A DNA stretch of 64,000 nt, taken from positions 1 through 64,000 of the forward strand of contig CAZCBH010000013.1 of assembly GCA_964496875.1 (NCBI GenBank), read 5' to 3'. The notes beneath the pieces were generated by a model. It was not told where the DNA came from. It worked only from the letters and a program-made list of their open reading frames with translations, and ran no database searches. Shown in pieces: positions 26,936 to 35,726 of the stretch (positions are counted from its first letter, which is position 1; each line of letters starts with the position of its first letter). The position numbers were made by a program, and so were the translations under genes. Source of the stretch: RI-106 sp964496875. Lineage in GTDB: Bacteria > Cyanobacteriota > Vampirovibrionia > Obscuribacterales > Obscuribacteraceae.

Positions 26936-27070
26936 GAGCAGTTGATGCGGATTAAGATACTATCAATCAAATCTTTTGACCGTCAAGGCTTTATTCTATT
27001 TGTCACCGAATGTGAATAGTGGAAGAGATGGATTTCTACTTTTCTATTAACCAGCATTAACACGAAAATG

Positions 27071-27100
27071 TTGACGATTATAAAGCTGAGTTAGTAGTAT
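27071..27100 (+). promoter_or_regulatory. Possible promoter of the pyrimidine-catabolic operon
   Basis: TTGACG (27071-27076), an 18-bp spacer, and TAGTAT (27095-27100) predict a start near 27107 and a ~150-nt leader before the GTG at 27258. It lies in the 322-bp gap after tRNA-Lys (26936-27257). Confidence 0.45.
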
Positions 27101-27138
27101 TTCATCAGTCGGATATCCATAAATTATAGAGGTGGCCC

Positions 27139-27162
27139 TACCCCTTGATAGCGTCAGGGGTG
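27139..27162 (+). promoter_or_regulatory. Leader hairpin followed by a T-rich run (possible attenuator)
   Basis: ACCCC-T-(T)-GA pairs with TC-A-GGGGT around the loop TAGCG, with one bulged T, and is followed by GGTTTTCTGTCTTT. It stands ~35 nt after the predicted start and ~95 nt before the first gene, so it may end some transcripts early. Confidence 0.4.
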
Positions 27163-27257
27163 GTTTTCTGTCTTTAATAACTTTGTGGATGGGATCTGAC
27201 ATAGGGTTTGCACTGAATACAGTGCATGTTCAAATCAATCGGCGGAGGAGTTAGCCA

Positions 27258-28565
27258 GTGAAATCCACCATGAACAGGGAAGAATTGCGCAAGAAGAGAG
27301 ATAAATACATCGTTCCGGGTGTGAAACATCTCTTCGCCGAGCCTCCTCATTTCGTCAAAGGCAGAGGGCAGTATCTCTACGACGAGACCGGACGCGAGTA
27401 TCTCGATATGTTCGCCGGTATCGTCACCATCAGTGTCGGTCATTGTCATCCTAAAGTCACCCAGAGAACCGTCGAGCAGCTTCAGACCTTGCAGCACACC
27501 TCCACCATCTTCATGACCCAGCCCATGGCCGATCTCGGCGAGAAACTGGCCGAAATAACCCCGGGCAAGCTCTCGAAGACTTTCGTCACCAATTCCGGAA
27601 CGGAAGCCAACGAGAACGCCATCCGTTTTGCCAGGTTGGCCACAGGCAGGCACGAGGTAATCACTCTCCAGCATTCTTATCATGGCGAGTCTCACCTGGC
27701 CACCACCATGACCGCCAACCACAATTGGCGGCCGGAGTTGATGCCTGCATCGGGAATAGTGCATACGGCTAACGCATACTGTTATCGCTGCCCCTTCAAG
27801 AAAACCCCGGACAATTGTTCTCTCGAGTGTGTCAAGGATCTGGAGCGAACCATTCAGACCCAGACTTCGGGCAAGCCCGCCGCCATGATCGCAGAACCAA
27901 TCCAAGGTGTCGGTGGTGCCATCACTCCACCCGATGATTATTTCAAAGAAGTCAAAAAGATTCTGGACAAATACGGCGCTCTCTTTATCTCGGACGAAGT
28001 CCAGACCGGTGTAGGCAGAACCGGCAAGCACTGGTTCGGTATAACCAACTGGGGCGTCGAACCCGATATGATGACCATGGCTAAAGGCCTCGGAAACGGT
28101 CTACCTATAGGTGCGGTGGTCACAACGCCTGAAATTGCCGAGCATCTCACCAAACAGCAGATCAATACTTTTGGCGGTAATCCGGTCTCTTCGGCAACAG
28201 CCCTGGCCGTTCTTGAAACCATCGAAGAAGAGAAACTGATGGAGAACGCCCGTGTAGTCGGCGATTATCTAGTTGACGGGCTGAAGGATCTTCAAAAGAG
28301 TTTTCCCTCTTTAATCGGCGAGGTGAGGGGCAAAGGTCTGATGCTCGGGGTAGAAATTGCCGCCCCGGACAAAACACCGCTGGTGGCCGAGACCCAGAGA
28401 ATTGTCGAACTCTCCAAAGATGATGGTGTGATCATCGGTAAAGGCGGATTATTCGGCAACGTGTTGCGAATTAAGCCGCCGATGAATATCACCAAAGAGA
28501 ATGTCGACTCCACCCTCAAAGTCTTGAGGAAAGCCATGGAAGCCGTGGCTAAAGTGGCTGTTTAG
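27258..28565 (+). CDS. Class III aminotransferase (probably beta-alanine:pyruvate or related)
   Basis: This PLP enzyme has 435 residues. The PLP lysine is Lys276 in MTMAKGLGNGLPIG, with DEVQTGVGRTG (246-256) and NSGTEANENAI (112-122) as further family signatures. The cysteine-rich insert CYRCPFKKTPDNC resembles that of AGXT2-type alanine-glyoxylate/beta-alanine aminotransferases. It heads an operon with a beta-ureidopropionase-like amidase and PreT/PreA, so transamination of beta-alanine to malonate semialdehyde is the likely role; glyoxylate or other omega-amino acids are alternatives. The GTG start at 27258 is well placed after GGCGGAGGAG. Confidence 0.9.
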   Translation: MKSTMNREELRKKRDKYIVPGVKHLFAEPPHFVKGRGQYLYDETGREYLDMFAGIVTISVGHCHPKVTQRTVEQLQTLQHTSTIFMTQPMADLGEKLAEITPGKLSKTFVTNSGTEANENAIRFARLATGRHEVITLQHSYHGESHLATTMTANHNWRPELMPASGIVHTANAYCYRCPFKKTPDNCSLECVKDLERTIQTQTSGKPAAMIAEPIQGVGGAITPPDDYFKEVKKILDKYGALFISDEVQTGVGRTGKHWFGITNWGVEPDMMTMAKGLGNGLPIGAVVTTPEIAEHLTKQQINTFGGNPVSSATALAVLETIEEEKLMENARVVGDYLVDGLKDLQKSFPSLIGEVRGKGLMLGVEIAAPDKTPLVAETQRIVELSKDDGVIIGKGGLFGNVLRIKPPMNITKENVDSTLKVLRKAMEAVAKVAV

Positions 28566-28619
28566 ATATTTGAATCATAGAATTAGTTGACTCTAGCTAG
28601 AGGGAGAAAAGACAGGATT

Positions 28620-29507
28620 ATGTCGAACGTCGTAAGATGCGGTCTGATTCAGACAAAAAACGCTGTGGTATCACCTGCCGGTGGCACCGATAAGAGCACC
28701 ATGGAGAAGATCAAACAATCCATGCTCGACAAGCATCTGGAGTACACGGAGAAAGCCGCCAAAGAAGGGGTTAAGATTCTCTGCTATCAGGAGATTTTCA
28801 ACGGTCCCTATTTCTGCGCCGAGCAAGAGACCTGCTGGTACGAATCCGCCGAAGAGATTCCGGATGGACCGACGGTGAAGCTCTTGCAGGAAGTGGCCAA
28901 GAAACATGCCATGGTTTTGATCGTACCTATATATGAGAAGGAACAGACAGGCATCTACTACAACAGTGCCGCCGTCATCGATGCCGATGGCAAATACCTG
29001 GGTAAATACCGGAAGAATCACATCCCCCATGTCGCCCCCGGTTTCTGGGAAAAGTTCTATTTCAGACCCGGCAATCTGGGTTATCCTGTATTCCACACTA
29101 AATACGCCACCATCGGGGTCTACATCTGTTATGACCGCCATTTCCCCGAAGGAGCCAGAGCGCTTGGTTTAAATGGCGCGCAAATAGTCTTCAATCCTAG
29201 TGCCACCGTCGCCGGTTTATCCGAATATCTGTGGAAGCTGGAGCAACCGGCCCATGCCGCCGCCAATGGTTACTTCATCGGCGCCATTAACCGAGTCGGT
29301 ACCGAAGAGCCCTGGAATATCGGAGAGTTCTACGGCACCAGCTACTTCTGCAATCCACGTGGTCAGATAATCAAAGAAGCGAGCAGGGATCAAGAAGAGC
29401 TGGTGGTGGCCGATCTGGATCTGGATCAGATTCAAGAAGTGCGTCACACCTGGCAGTTCTTCCGGGACCGTCGGCCGGAGACCTATAAAGAACTGGTCAA
29501 GCTTTAG
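28620..29507 (+). CDS. Beta-ureidopropionase-like carbon-nitrogen hydrolase
   Basis: This nitrilase-superfamily amidase has 295 residues. The catalytic triad is visible: Glu58 in CYQEIF, Lys132 in KYRKNHIPH, Cys170 in GVYICYDRH. The C-terminal TWQFFRDRRPETY is close to the same region of beta-alanine synthases. It should cleave N-carbamoyl-beta-alanine to beta-alanine, CO2 and ammonia, although N-carbamoylputrescine amidases are near relatives. The start is at 28620 (MSNVVRCGLIQ), not the longer frame from 28587, because the core begins there and AGGA lies just upstream. It lies 54 bp after the aminotransferase. Confidence 0.9.
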   Translation: MSNVVRCGLIQTKNAVVSPAGGTDKSTMEKIKQSMLDKHLEYTEKAAKEGVKILCYQEIFNGPYFCAEQETCWYESAEEIPDGPTVKLLQEVAKKHAMVLIVPIYEKEQTGIYYNSAAVIDADGKYLGKYRKNHIPHVAPGFWEKFYFRPGNLGYPVFHTKYATIGVYICYDRHFPEGARALGLNGAQIVFNPSATVAGLSEYLWKLEQPAHAAANGYFIGAINRVGTEEPWNIGEFYGTSYFCNPRGQIIKEASRDQEELVVADLDLDQIQEVRHTWQFFRDRRPETYKELVKL

Positions 29508-29559
29508 GTTCGAGGCGAGTTAAAAGAATCTGAATCGAGCGTCGATATAAGGAACAGTC

Positions 29560-30966
29560 ATGGCAGAGCATTACAAACCATACAAGTACAAACCATGGGA
29601 AAAGAATCTGGAGGAGCGCTTCCAGGAATACTATCCCCCTTATTCAGAGCGGGAAGCGGTATTAGAAGCGAATCGCTGTCTCTATTGTCATGATGCACCG
29701 TGTATGGTGGCTTGCCCGACCAGCATCGATATCCCCACGTTTATTCGCAAGATTTCGACCGGCAACGTCAAAGGCTCGGCGAGGACCATTCTCGAGTCGA
29801 ATCTCCTTGGCGCCACTTGCTCCAGAGTCTGTCCGGTGGAGGAGCTCTGCGAAGGGGACTGTGTGCTGGCTCATGATCATAAGCCTATTACGATAGGGCG
29901 CCTGCAGCGTTATGCCATGGACTATGCCAAAGAGAAACAGATAACCTTCTTCGAGCCTGCTCCGGCGAACGGTCATAAAGTGGCCGTGGTCGGTTCGGGC
30001 CCGGCAGGTTTGTCCTGTGCCGGTGAGCTTGCCAAGCTCGGCTATGACGTGACCTGCTACGAGAAGCGCGAGTGGGGAGGCGGCCTCGATACTTACGGTA
30101 TCGTGGTTTTTCGTGAGCCGGTCGAAGTCTCTCTTGATGAAGTGAAGATGATCGAAAAACTCGGCGTCAAGTTCAAATACAATGTCGAAATCGGCAGGGA
30201 CATCACCTTCAAGAAACTATTAGAAGATTTCGATAAAGTCTTTGTTTCAGTGGGTCTGGGTCAGGTGCCGGAGATGCAGATTCCGGGCGAGGATCTGGAA
30301 GGAGTACACGATGGACTCGAGTTCATCGCAGAGACCAAGGTAAGGGATCTCAAAGAGATCAAGTTCGGTCAGAGAGTCTGTGTGATAGGCGCCGGCAATA
30401 CCGGTATCGACTGTGCCACCATCGCAAGAAGACTGGGATCTGAACGTGTCGCTATCATCTACCGGCGTTCAGAATCCGAGATGCCTGCTTATCACTTCGA
30501 ATATCAATTCGCGCTCAAAGAAGGGGTCAGCTTCATGTTTCTCACCCAGCCGGTCGAGGCTGTCGGTGTCAACGGTAAAGTAACCGCCTTGAAGTGCCTG
30601 AGAATGGATCTCGGTGAGCCCGATGCCAGCGGTCGAAGAAGACCGGTACCGGTTGAAGGGTCTGAGTTCGAGATTCCGTGCGATATGTTGATCAAAGCCA
30701 TCGGTCAGGAAAAACCGAATATGGTGATCGAAGCCTTAAAAGAATTCGGCGTCAAAACCGAAAAGGGCTATATCGCGGTGGAAGACGGTACGAATCGTAC
30801 GGCTCATCCCGATATCTTTGCCGGAGGCGACTGTGTGCGCAGCAAGGGCGAAGCTTCTACCGTAATGGCTGTGGAAGACGGCAAGATTGCCGCCCGGGCC
30901 ATTCATCAATCGCTCACCGGCGAGGATGCGTCCAGACTGGTGGTGGCAGCCAAGTCGGCGATCTAA
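29560..30966 (+). CDS. preT: NAD(P)H-dependent dihydropyrimidine dehydrogenase, FAD/Fe-S subunit
   Basis: This electron-input subunit has 468 residues. The N-terminal half-ferredoxin holds eight cysteines (C40, C43, C48, C52 and C87, C91, C97, C101) for two 4Fe-4S clusters, as in GltD and DPD domain I. FAD binding follows (VAVVGSGPAGLSCAGELAKL, from about 136) and then the pyridine-nucleotide site (VCVIGAGNTGIDCA, about 271). GltD-like proteins share this architecture, but pairing with preA makes PreT the better call. It lies 52 bp after the amidase gene. Confidence 0.93.
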   Translation: MAEHYKPYKYKPWEKNLEERFQEYYPPYSEREAVLEANRCLYCHDAPCMVACPTSIDIPTFIRKISTGNVKGSARTILESNLLGATCSRVCPVEELCEGDCVLAHDHKPITIGRLQRYAMDYAKEKQITFFEPAPANGHKVAVVGSGPAGLSCAGELAKLGYDVTCYEKREWGGGLDTYGIVVFREPVEVSLDEVKMIEKLGVKFKYNVEIGRDITFKKLLEDFDKVFVSVGLGQVPEMQIPGEDLEGVHDGLEFIAETKVRDLKEIKFGQRVCVIGAGNTGIDCATIARRLGSERVAIIYRRSESEMPAYHFEYQFALKEGVSFMFLTQPVEAVGVNGKVTALKCLRMDLGEPDASGRRRPVPVEGSEFEIPCDMLIKAIGQEKPNMVIEALKEFGVKTEKGYIAVEDGTNRTAHPDIFAGGDCVRSKGEASTVMAVEDGKIAARAIHQSLTGEDASRLVVAAKSAI

Positions 30967-31011
30967 GAGTTTTTACTGGGTGAGGAACCTGAGATAAAGG
31001 AATTCAATTAA

Positions 31012-32376
31012 ATGGCTAATTTAGAGATCGATTTTTGCGGTATTAAATCCCCCAATCCATTTTGGCTTGCTTCGGCACCGCCGGCTAATTCTGCCTATCA
31101 AGTGCAGAAGGCATTCGAGCAGGGCTGGGGTGGTGCGGTCTGGAAGACTATCGGCGCTCCGGTGCTGAACGTTTGCAACCGTTATGGCACCATCGACTAT
31201 AAAGGCACCAAAATTGTCGGCCTCAATAACATTGAGCTCATCAGCGACAGGCCGCTGGAGGTCAATCTCAAAGAGATTGCCGAGGTGAAAAAGAACTTCC
31301 CCGGTCATGCTGTGATCGTCTCCATCATGGTGGAATCGAAGAAGGAAGCCTGGCAGGATATAGTGAAGAGAGTCGAGGAAACAGGCGCGGATGGTTTCGA
31401 ACTCAACTTCGGCTGTCCCCATGGAATGTCTGAAAGGGGCATGGGCTCTGCCATGGGACAGGTCCCAGAATATACTTGTATGGTGACCGAGTGGGTGATG
31501 GACGTGGCCACCAAGCCGGTTATCGTCAAATTGACTCCCAACATCACCGATATCGTTCAACCGGCGAGGGCTGCCGTCAAAGGTCGTGCCGACGCGCTCT
31601 CTTTGATTAATACCATTAACAGTATCATGGGTGTCGATCTCGATTCTTTCGAGCTGAAGCCGAATGTCGGCGGCAAGGGCGGCCATGGCGGCTATGCCGG
31701 ACCGGCGGTGAAACCAATTGCTCTGCATCTGCTCAGCTCGGTGGCTAATGATCCTGAAGTTGCTAAGGCCAATTTACCCATATCCGGGATAGGCGGTATC
31801 GAAACCTGGCAGGACGCGGTGGAGTTCATGCTTCTGGGCTCGACTTCGGTCCAGGTCTGTACTGCTGTCATGCACTGGGGATTCCGCATCGTCGAGGATA
31901 TGATCGACGGTATGTCCAACTGGATGGATGATAAAGGTTTCAAAACCTGCAACGACTTCATCGGTAAGTCCTTGCCTCGGGTCTCTAACTTTGGCGATTT
32001 CGATCTGGGATTCCAGACCGTTGCCAGAATCGACCATGACAAATGTATCCAGTGCGATCTCTGTTATATCGCCTGCAATGACGCTGCCCACCAGTGTATC
32101 GACCTCAAGGAGATGAAACTGGTCGAGGGCGCCAACGGCTCCGGCTCGAACGGCGGCCAGCCAGAAAGGCGCTGGCCTGTGGTCCGCGAGGAAGATTGTG
32201 TCGGTTGCGCCCTCTGTTCCTCGGTTTGTCCCGTCGATGACTGTATAACCATGGTAGAAGTCGACAGCAAGCGCCCCCATGTCACCTGGAACGAGCTTAC
32301 GACAAAGCGACCGGAAGTGCTGGAGTGGGACAAGATGGAAGAGTATCGCAAAGAAGCGAATATACATATCCACTAG
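31012..32376 (+). CDS. preA: Dihydropyrimidine dehydrogenase, FMN/catalytic subunit
   Basis: This subunit has 454 residues. The FMN barrel (1-~335) is of dihydroorotate-dehydrogenase type and carries NFGCPHGMSERGMG; two C-terminal 4Fe-4S ferredoxin motifs follow (CIQCDLC...C and CVGCALC...C, about 347-420). With PreT it reduces uracil and thymine to dihydropyrimidines, or runs in reverse. At the position where mammalian DPD has its active-site Cys (LACGQ) this protein reads SAMGQ. The pathway's dihydropyrimidinase is not in the window. The operon appears to end here, with a ~115-bp gap to the pseudokinase. Confidence 0.93.
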   Translation: MANLEIDFCGIKSPNPFWLASAPPANSAYQVQKAFEQGWGGAVWKTIGAPVLNVCNRYGTIDYKGTKIVGLNNIELISDRPLEVNLKEIAEVKKNFPGHAVIVSIMVESKKEAWQDIVKRVEETGADGFELNFGCPHGMSERGMGSAMGQVPEYTCMVTEWVMDVATKPVIVKLTPNITDIVQPARAAVKGRADALSLINTINSIMGVDLDSFELKPNVGGKGGHGGYAGPAVKPIALHLLSSVANDPEVAKANLPISGIGGIETWQDAVEFMLLGSTSVQVCTAVMHWGFRIVEDMIDGMSNWMDDKGFKTCNDFIGKSLPRVSNFGDFDLGFQTVARIDHDKCIQCDLCYIACNDAAHQCIDLKEMKLVEGANGSGSNGGQPERRWPVVREEDCVGCALCSSVCPVDDCITMVEVDSKRPHVTWNELTTKRPEVLEWDKMEEYRKEANIHIH

Positions 32377-32491
32377 TACTTTTCACCGGCTTTAAAAGTT
32401 TTGATATTGTGTCACGTTCCGGTTATGTTGCTGTGGCATCCTTAGTGTTGAGATCAAATGATCTCTTCGCTCATTTACCAAAGCCATATCT

Positions 32492-33463
32492 ATGCCACAA
32501 GACTCCCTTGCCGAGCTGCCCAAAGTCAGCAATCGGTATCAATTACTGGATGTAGTGAAGGTCGACCGGATCTGGACCACCTACCGGGCGCAGGACTATG
32601 TTTTGAAGCGGGAGGTTTTGCTAAAGACGGTCAAAGACCTGGATTGTCTTTCTGAAGCGGAGTTACAGCGGATCGAGCGTCAGGCCAGGTCGGCGGCAAG
32701 ACTGTCTCATCCGAAGTTGGAGGCGGTCTTAGATTTCGGCAGTTTTTCCGGAACGCCTTATTTAGTATCGGATTGTCTTGCCGGGCAGACTCTGAGGGAT
32801 TGTATCGAGAGCAATCAGCTTCCCGATCTGGAGTGCGCCATCGATGTTTTCATTCAGATGGCGGAGATAGTCGAATACATGCATGACCACAAAGTGATTC
32901 ACAACAATCTCAGCCTGGACAGTTTTCTGGTCATTCCCGATGGCGGAAAGCTGGAAATCCGCCTCACCGGGCTCGATTTTGTCGGTGATATCGTCAGCGC
33001 CCGCAGCCAGGAGAAAACAACCAGGTCAAAGTGTGACAAGTACAATGACTTGAGAGCCCTCGGTCTGATTTTTCATAAAGTGCTGTTGCGCCGGGAGGGA
33101 CCTGCGACCAGTCAGCTTTCCGGGGCTTTTCGTAAAATCGACGAAGGGCATCTGCTCTCCCGCCAGCTCGGTTATGGATTGATGGACACCATCGTTGATC
33201 GTTGCTTGAGCGATGACGATCGCCAGCGTTATCAATCTGCTTTCAGCCTGAAAAAAGAGCTTATTGACGGGAAACAGCGACTTATGACCTGGAATGAGAC
33301 CCCGCTTTACATAGAGCCGGTGCCGAAAGCCGATGGAAACGCCATAAGAAAGTTTCGAATCGGCGAATTGATGGATGATGGTACTTTCTTGATGGTCAAC
33401 TGTTCACTTTTGCTTGCCATTATAGGCATAGTTCTCTATTATCTTTTTGCCAGGGTGCTTTAG
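32492..33463 (+). CDS. Tail-anchored Ser/Thr pseudokinase
   Basis: The product has 323 residues. A protein-kinase fold spans about 15-275: Lys45 in REVLLKTV fits the ATP-binding lysine, and a long helical C-lobe follows. Three catalytic features are lost. There is no glycine-rich loop, the HRD motif reads HNN (137-139, Asp to Asn), and the DFG motif reads DFV (162-164); the loop Asn is Ser144. Residues ~297-320 are one hydrophobic helix ending three residues from the C-terminus, a tail anchor. It is probably a membrane-bound binding or regulatory kinase homologue rather than an active enzyme. It is 17 bp upstream of pyrD. Confidence 0.82.
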   Translation: MPQDSLAELPKVSNRYQLLDVVKVDRIWTTYRAQDYVLKREVLLKTVKDLDCLSEAELQRIERQARSAARLSHPKLEAVLDFGSFSGTPYLVSDCLAGQTLRDCIESNQLPDLECAIDVFIQMAEIVEYMHDHKVIHNNLSLDSFLVIPDGGKLEIRLTGLDFVGDIVSARSQEKTTRSKCDKYNDLRALGLIFHKVLLRREGPATSQLSGAFRKIDEGHLLSRQLGYGLMDTIVDRCLSDDDRQRYQSAFSLKKELIDGKQRLMTWNETPLYIEPVPKADGNAIRKFRIGELMDDGTFLMVNCSLLLAIIGIVLYYLFARVL

Positions 33464-33480
33464 AAGACAATTTCAGAATT

Positions 33481-34584
33481 ATGGATTATGAAGAAGCGAG
33501 CGATATCTACCGCCGTTCTATAAAGCCTAATCTCTTTCGGCTCGACCCGGAATTTGCCCATGATCTGGCACACAAGGGCATTCCAGTTTTAAAGCAGCTG
33601 GTCACCATGGGCCTGATTCGAAGCTATCAGACCCCGGCCCGGTTGCGTTGCAGACTTTTTGAGCGAGAGCTTGCCGGTCCGGTAGGACTGGCTGCCGGTT
33701 TCGATAAGAACGGCGCTTTGCTAGATACAGTGGATGCGCTGGGCTTCAGTTTTGTGGAGGTCGGCTCGATAACGGCACGGCCATCAATCGGAAATCCCAG
33801 ACCCCGACTGTTTCGGCTGCCCGGGGACGAGGCCGTTATTAATTTCATGGGTCTGAATGGACTTGGTGCCGATGTGGTGGCGGCTCGGCTTTTAGCGGCA
33901 AAACCGAGCCTTCCTTATGGCGTGAACATCGCCAAGACCAACGATCCGAGCCTGACAGGCGATAAGGCGGTGGAGGATATTTTATTTAGCTTTCGGGCAA
34001 TTCGTAATCTAAACGCCGCCTATGTAGCGGTGAATGTCAGTTGTCCCAATACCCAAGAAGAGATAACCGCGATGGGAAAAGAGCTTGCCACAGTTCTTTC
34101 CGAAATAGCTAAGTTGAATGAACGCTCTATGCCGATTCTAATCAAGCTCTCTCCCGATGCCGATGACCGTCTTTTGCAAGAGCTTCTTTCGGTCTCTGGT
34201 GAAGGTGGGGTCAAAGGATTTATCTGCGGCAATACCTCTATGGACCGCAGCGCTCTCGTTAATTCGAAGGACGAACTGGCATCAATAAATAGAGGGGGGA
34301 TGAGTGGCCGCCCTCTGAAGCGGCGAGCTCTGGATCTTGTCCGTCGGGTCTATGCCTTGAAAGAGAGTAATCAGATAATCATCGCCTGTGGTGGCATATC
34401 CAGTGGTGATGACGCTTTCGAATTCATTCAAGAAGGCGCTGATCTGCTTCAAATCTATACCAGTCTTATCTACCAGGGACCTTTTGCCGCCTCTATCATC
34501 AATTGCCGTCTGAGCGAAATTCTGGAACAGCATGGACTCACTCTCGAGGAGCTTCCGGGAAGCAGAGTCAAAATCGCCGGTTGA
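33481..34584 (+). CDS. pyrD: Dihydroorotate dehydrogenase, class 2-like
   Basis: This enzyme oxidises dihydroorotate to orotate in de novo pyrimidine synthesis. The 367 residues include the class 2 N-terminal helical extension (1-~50) for quinone access, GFDKNG, and GNPRPRLFRLPGDEAVINFMGLN, all class 2 features. The catalytic position, normally Ser in class 2 (NxSSPNT), is Cys188 in NVSCPNT, as in class 1 enzymes, and the following PGLR is replaced by QEE. It is a class 2 frame with a class 1-type base. It is probably co-transcribed with the upstream pseudokinase and ends 9 bp from a convergent gene. Confidence 0.9.
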   Translation: MDYEEASDIYRRSIKPNLFRLDPEFAHDLAHKGIPVLKQLVTMGLIRSYQTPARLRCRLFERELAGPVGLAAGFDKNGALLDTVDALGFSFVEVGSITARPSIGNPRPRLFRLPGDEAVINFMGLNGLGADVVAARLLAAKPSLPYGVNIAKTNDPSLTGDKAVEDILFSFRAIRNLNAAYVAVNVSCPNTQEEITAMGKELATVLSEIAKLNERSMPILIKLSPDADDRLLQELLSVSGEGGVKGFICGNTSMDRSALVNSKDELASINRGGMSGRPLKRRALDLVRRVYALKESNQIIIACGGISSGDDAFEFIQEGADLLQIYTSLIYQGPFAASIINCRLSEILEQHGLTLEELPGSRVKIAG

Positions 34585-34593
34585 TAGTCTCTC

Positions 34594-35133
34594 TTATTGC
34601 TGAGCTTCAGGCTCTAGTACTTGAATCTGGGCGATTTGATCGACGAACCAGATGCGGTATTGCATATAGCCGTCTTTGTCTCTGCCCATGCTTTGCAGAT
34701 AGCCTTTCGGTCCTCTTGAATCGAAGTGGTGGAATTCGAAGCTGCCCACCGGCTCTCCCCCTTCCAATATGGGCACGGTAGTGACCCGGCAGGTGCCTGC
34801 AGGAACGTAACCCGGCCAGTGCTCCAGGACCCTTTTGCGCAGGATGACCGAGCTGGTGGTATAGTCCGGTATCGTAGATTTGATACGGGTCTTCGAGAAG
34901 AGAAAGTGCACGTCCTGAAAAACGCGCAGGGTCATGTCTTTTGTCGAATAGACCGAACCTTTCATCCAGGATGGATGCTCCGGATTTTTTTCATCCATGC
35001 GCATATAGGCTATGCCACCGGTCAGCTTCAGATCTTCTTCTTCTTCTGCTGTGGAGGCAGGCACGAAGTAAGATGTGAGCAGTGTCGCTGCCACTAAAAT
35101 TACGGCTGGTTTTAGAAATGAAGATCCCGGCAT
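34594..35133 (-). CDS. Secreted protein of unknown function
   Basis: The product has 179 residues. A signal peptide is clear (PAVILVAATLLTSYFVPASTA, cut before EEEED). The mature part starts acidic, then beta-rich (YMRMDEKNPEHPSWMKGS, FEFHHFDSRGPKGY), without a family I can name. It converges on pyrD with only 9 bp between the stops. No operon partner on its strand is close. Confidence 0.65.
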   Translation of the reverse strand: MPGSSFLKPAVILVAATLLTSYFVPASTAEEEEDLKLTGGIAYMRMDEKNPEHPSWMKGSVYSTKDMTLRVFQDVHFLFSKTRIKSTIPDYTTSSVILRKRVLEHWPGYVPAGTCRVTTVPILEGGEPVGSFEFHHFDSRGPKGYLQSMGRDKDGYMQYRIWFVDQIAQIQVLEPEAQQ

Positions 35134-35319
35134 GTTAGCTTGCCCCCGTCTCTAATATAACCCGAGTACTGCTTGCCGATGCCGGTTATCAGCGCCGGAG
35201 CTTCGTCCTAGCCTGAAACAGGGATTTTTTATCTGTACTTCGCTTCTTGCTGACTAGCCGGATTTCAAACATTTCAAAGACGCGGATTTGAAAGTATCTT
35301 GCTCACTTTGAACCACAAA

Positions 35320-35345
35320 AGCACTTTGAATTAATTCAAAGTGCT
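35320..35345 (-). terminator. Palindromic terminator downstream of the RRM gene
   Basis: A perfect 26-bp palindrome (stem agcactttgaa / ttcaaagtgct around TTAA) lies ~27 bp after the RRM stop and is followed on the minus strand by TTTTGTGG. Confidence 0.7.
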
Positions 35346-35371
35346 CTTGAGGGGAGGAAGGACGGATCATC

Positions 35372-35695
35372 CTATTCTCGGTGGCTGGGGTTGGCTCCGG
35401 GGAGACCCCTGAAATACTGTCTCCATTTATGAATTATGCCGAGAGGCTGCTGAGTTTCTTCTTCTCTGTGCATGAATACCACTCGTCCCATGAAGCTTGT
35501 ACGATCATAGTTTTCGAGTATTTGATCTGTCACATTGGAAGGAAGTTCAGTTATGGTGGCAAAACCCCTGCACTTTCCGGACTGATTGCGATGAACGGAA
35601 ATATTGAGGGCATGTGGGATTTCGTCTAGCCAATCTTTGAGGGCATCCTCGGTTGTGTCTACCGGAAGATTTCCAATTAGGATTTTTTGACTCAT
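35372..35695 (-). CDS. Single-RRM RNA-binding protein (cyanobacterial Rbp type)
   Basis: The product has 107 residues. The RNA recognition motif shows RNP2 (KILIGNLP, about 4-11) and RNP1 (KCRGFATI, about 41-48), followed by a short basic-aromatic tail (IIHKWRQYFRGLPG). Such short proteins are common in cyanobacteria and often respond to cold. The start has AGGA nine bases upstream. The promoter reads TTGACG-17 bp-TATTAT on the minus strand, and a 26-bp operator-like site covers the predicted start. The gene is divergent from the LRV-like gene, whose start carries the same site. Confidence 0.92.
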   Translation of the reverse strand: MSQKILIGNLPVDTTEDALKDWLDEIPHALNISVHRNQSGKCRGFATITELPSNVTDQILENYDRTSFMGRVVFMHREEETQQPLGIIHKWRQYFRGLPGANPSHRE

Positions 35696-35726
35696 AGGTG
35701 AGATTCCTGACCCCGTTTTTAGCTAC

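Noticed and set aside
27174..28031. 285-residue antisense frame over the aminotransferase
   Set aside because: It is opposite a gene with complete family motifs and contains no recognisable domain.
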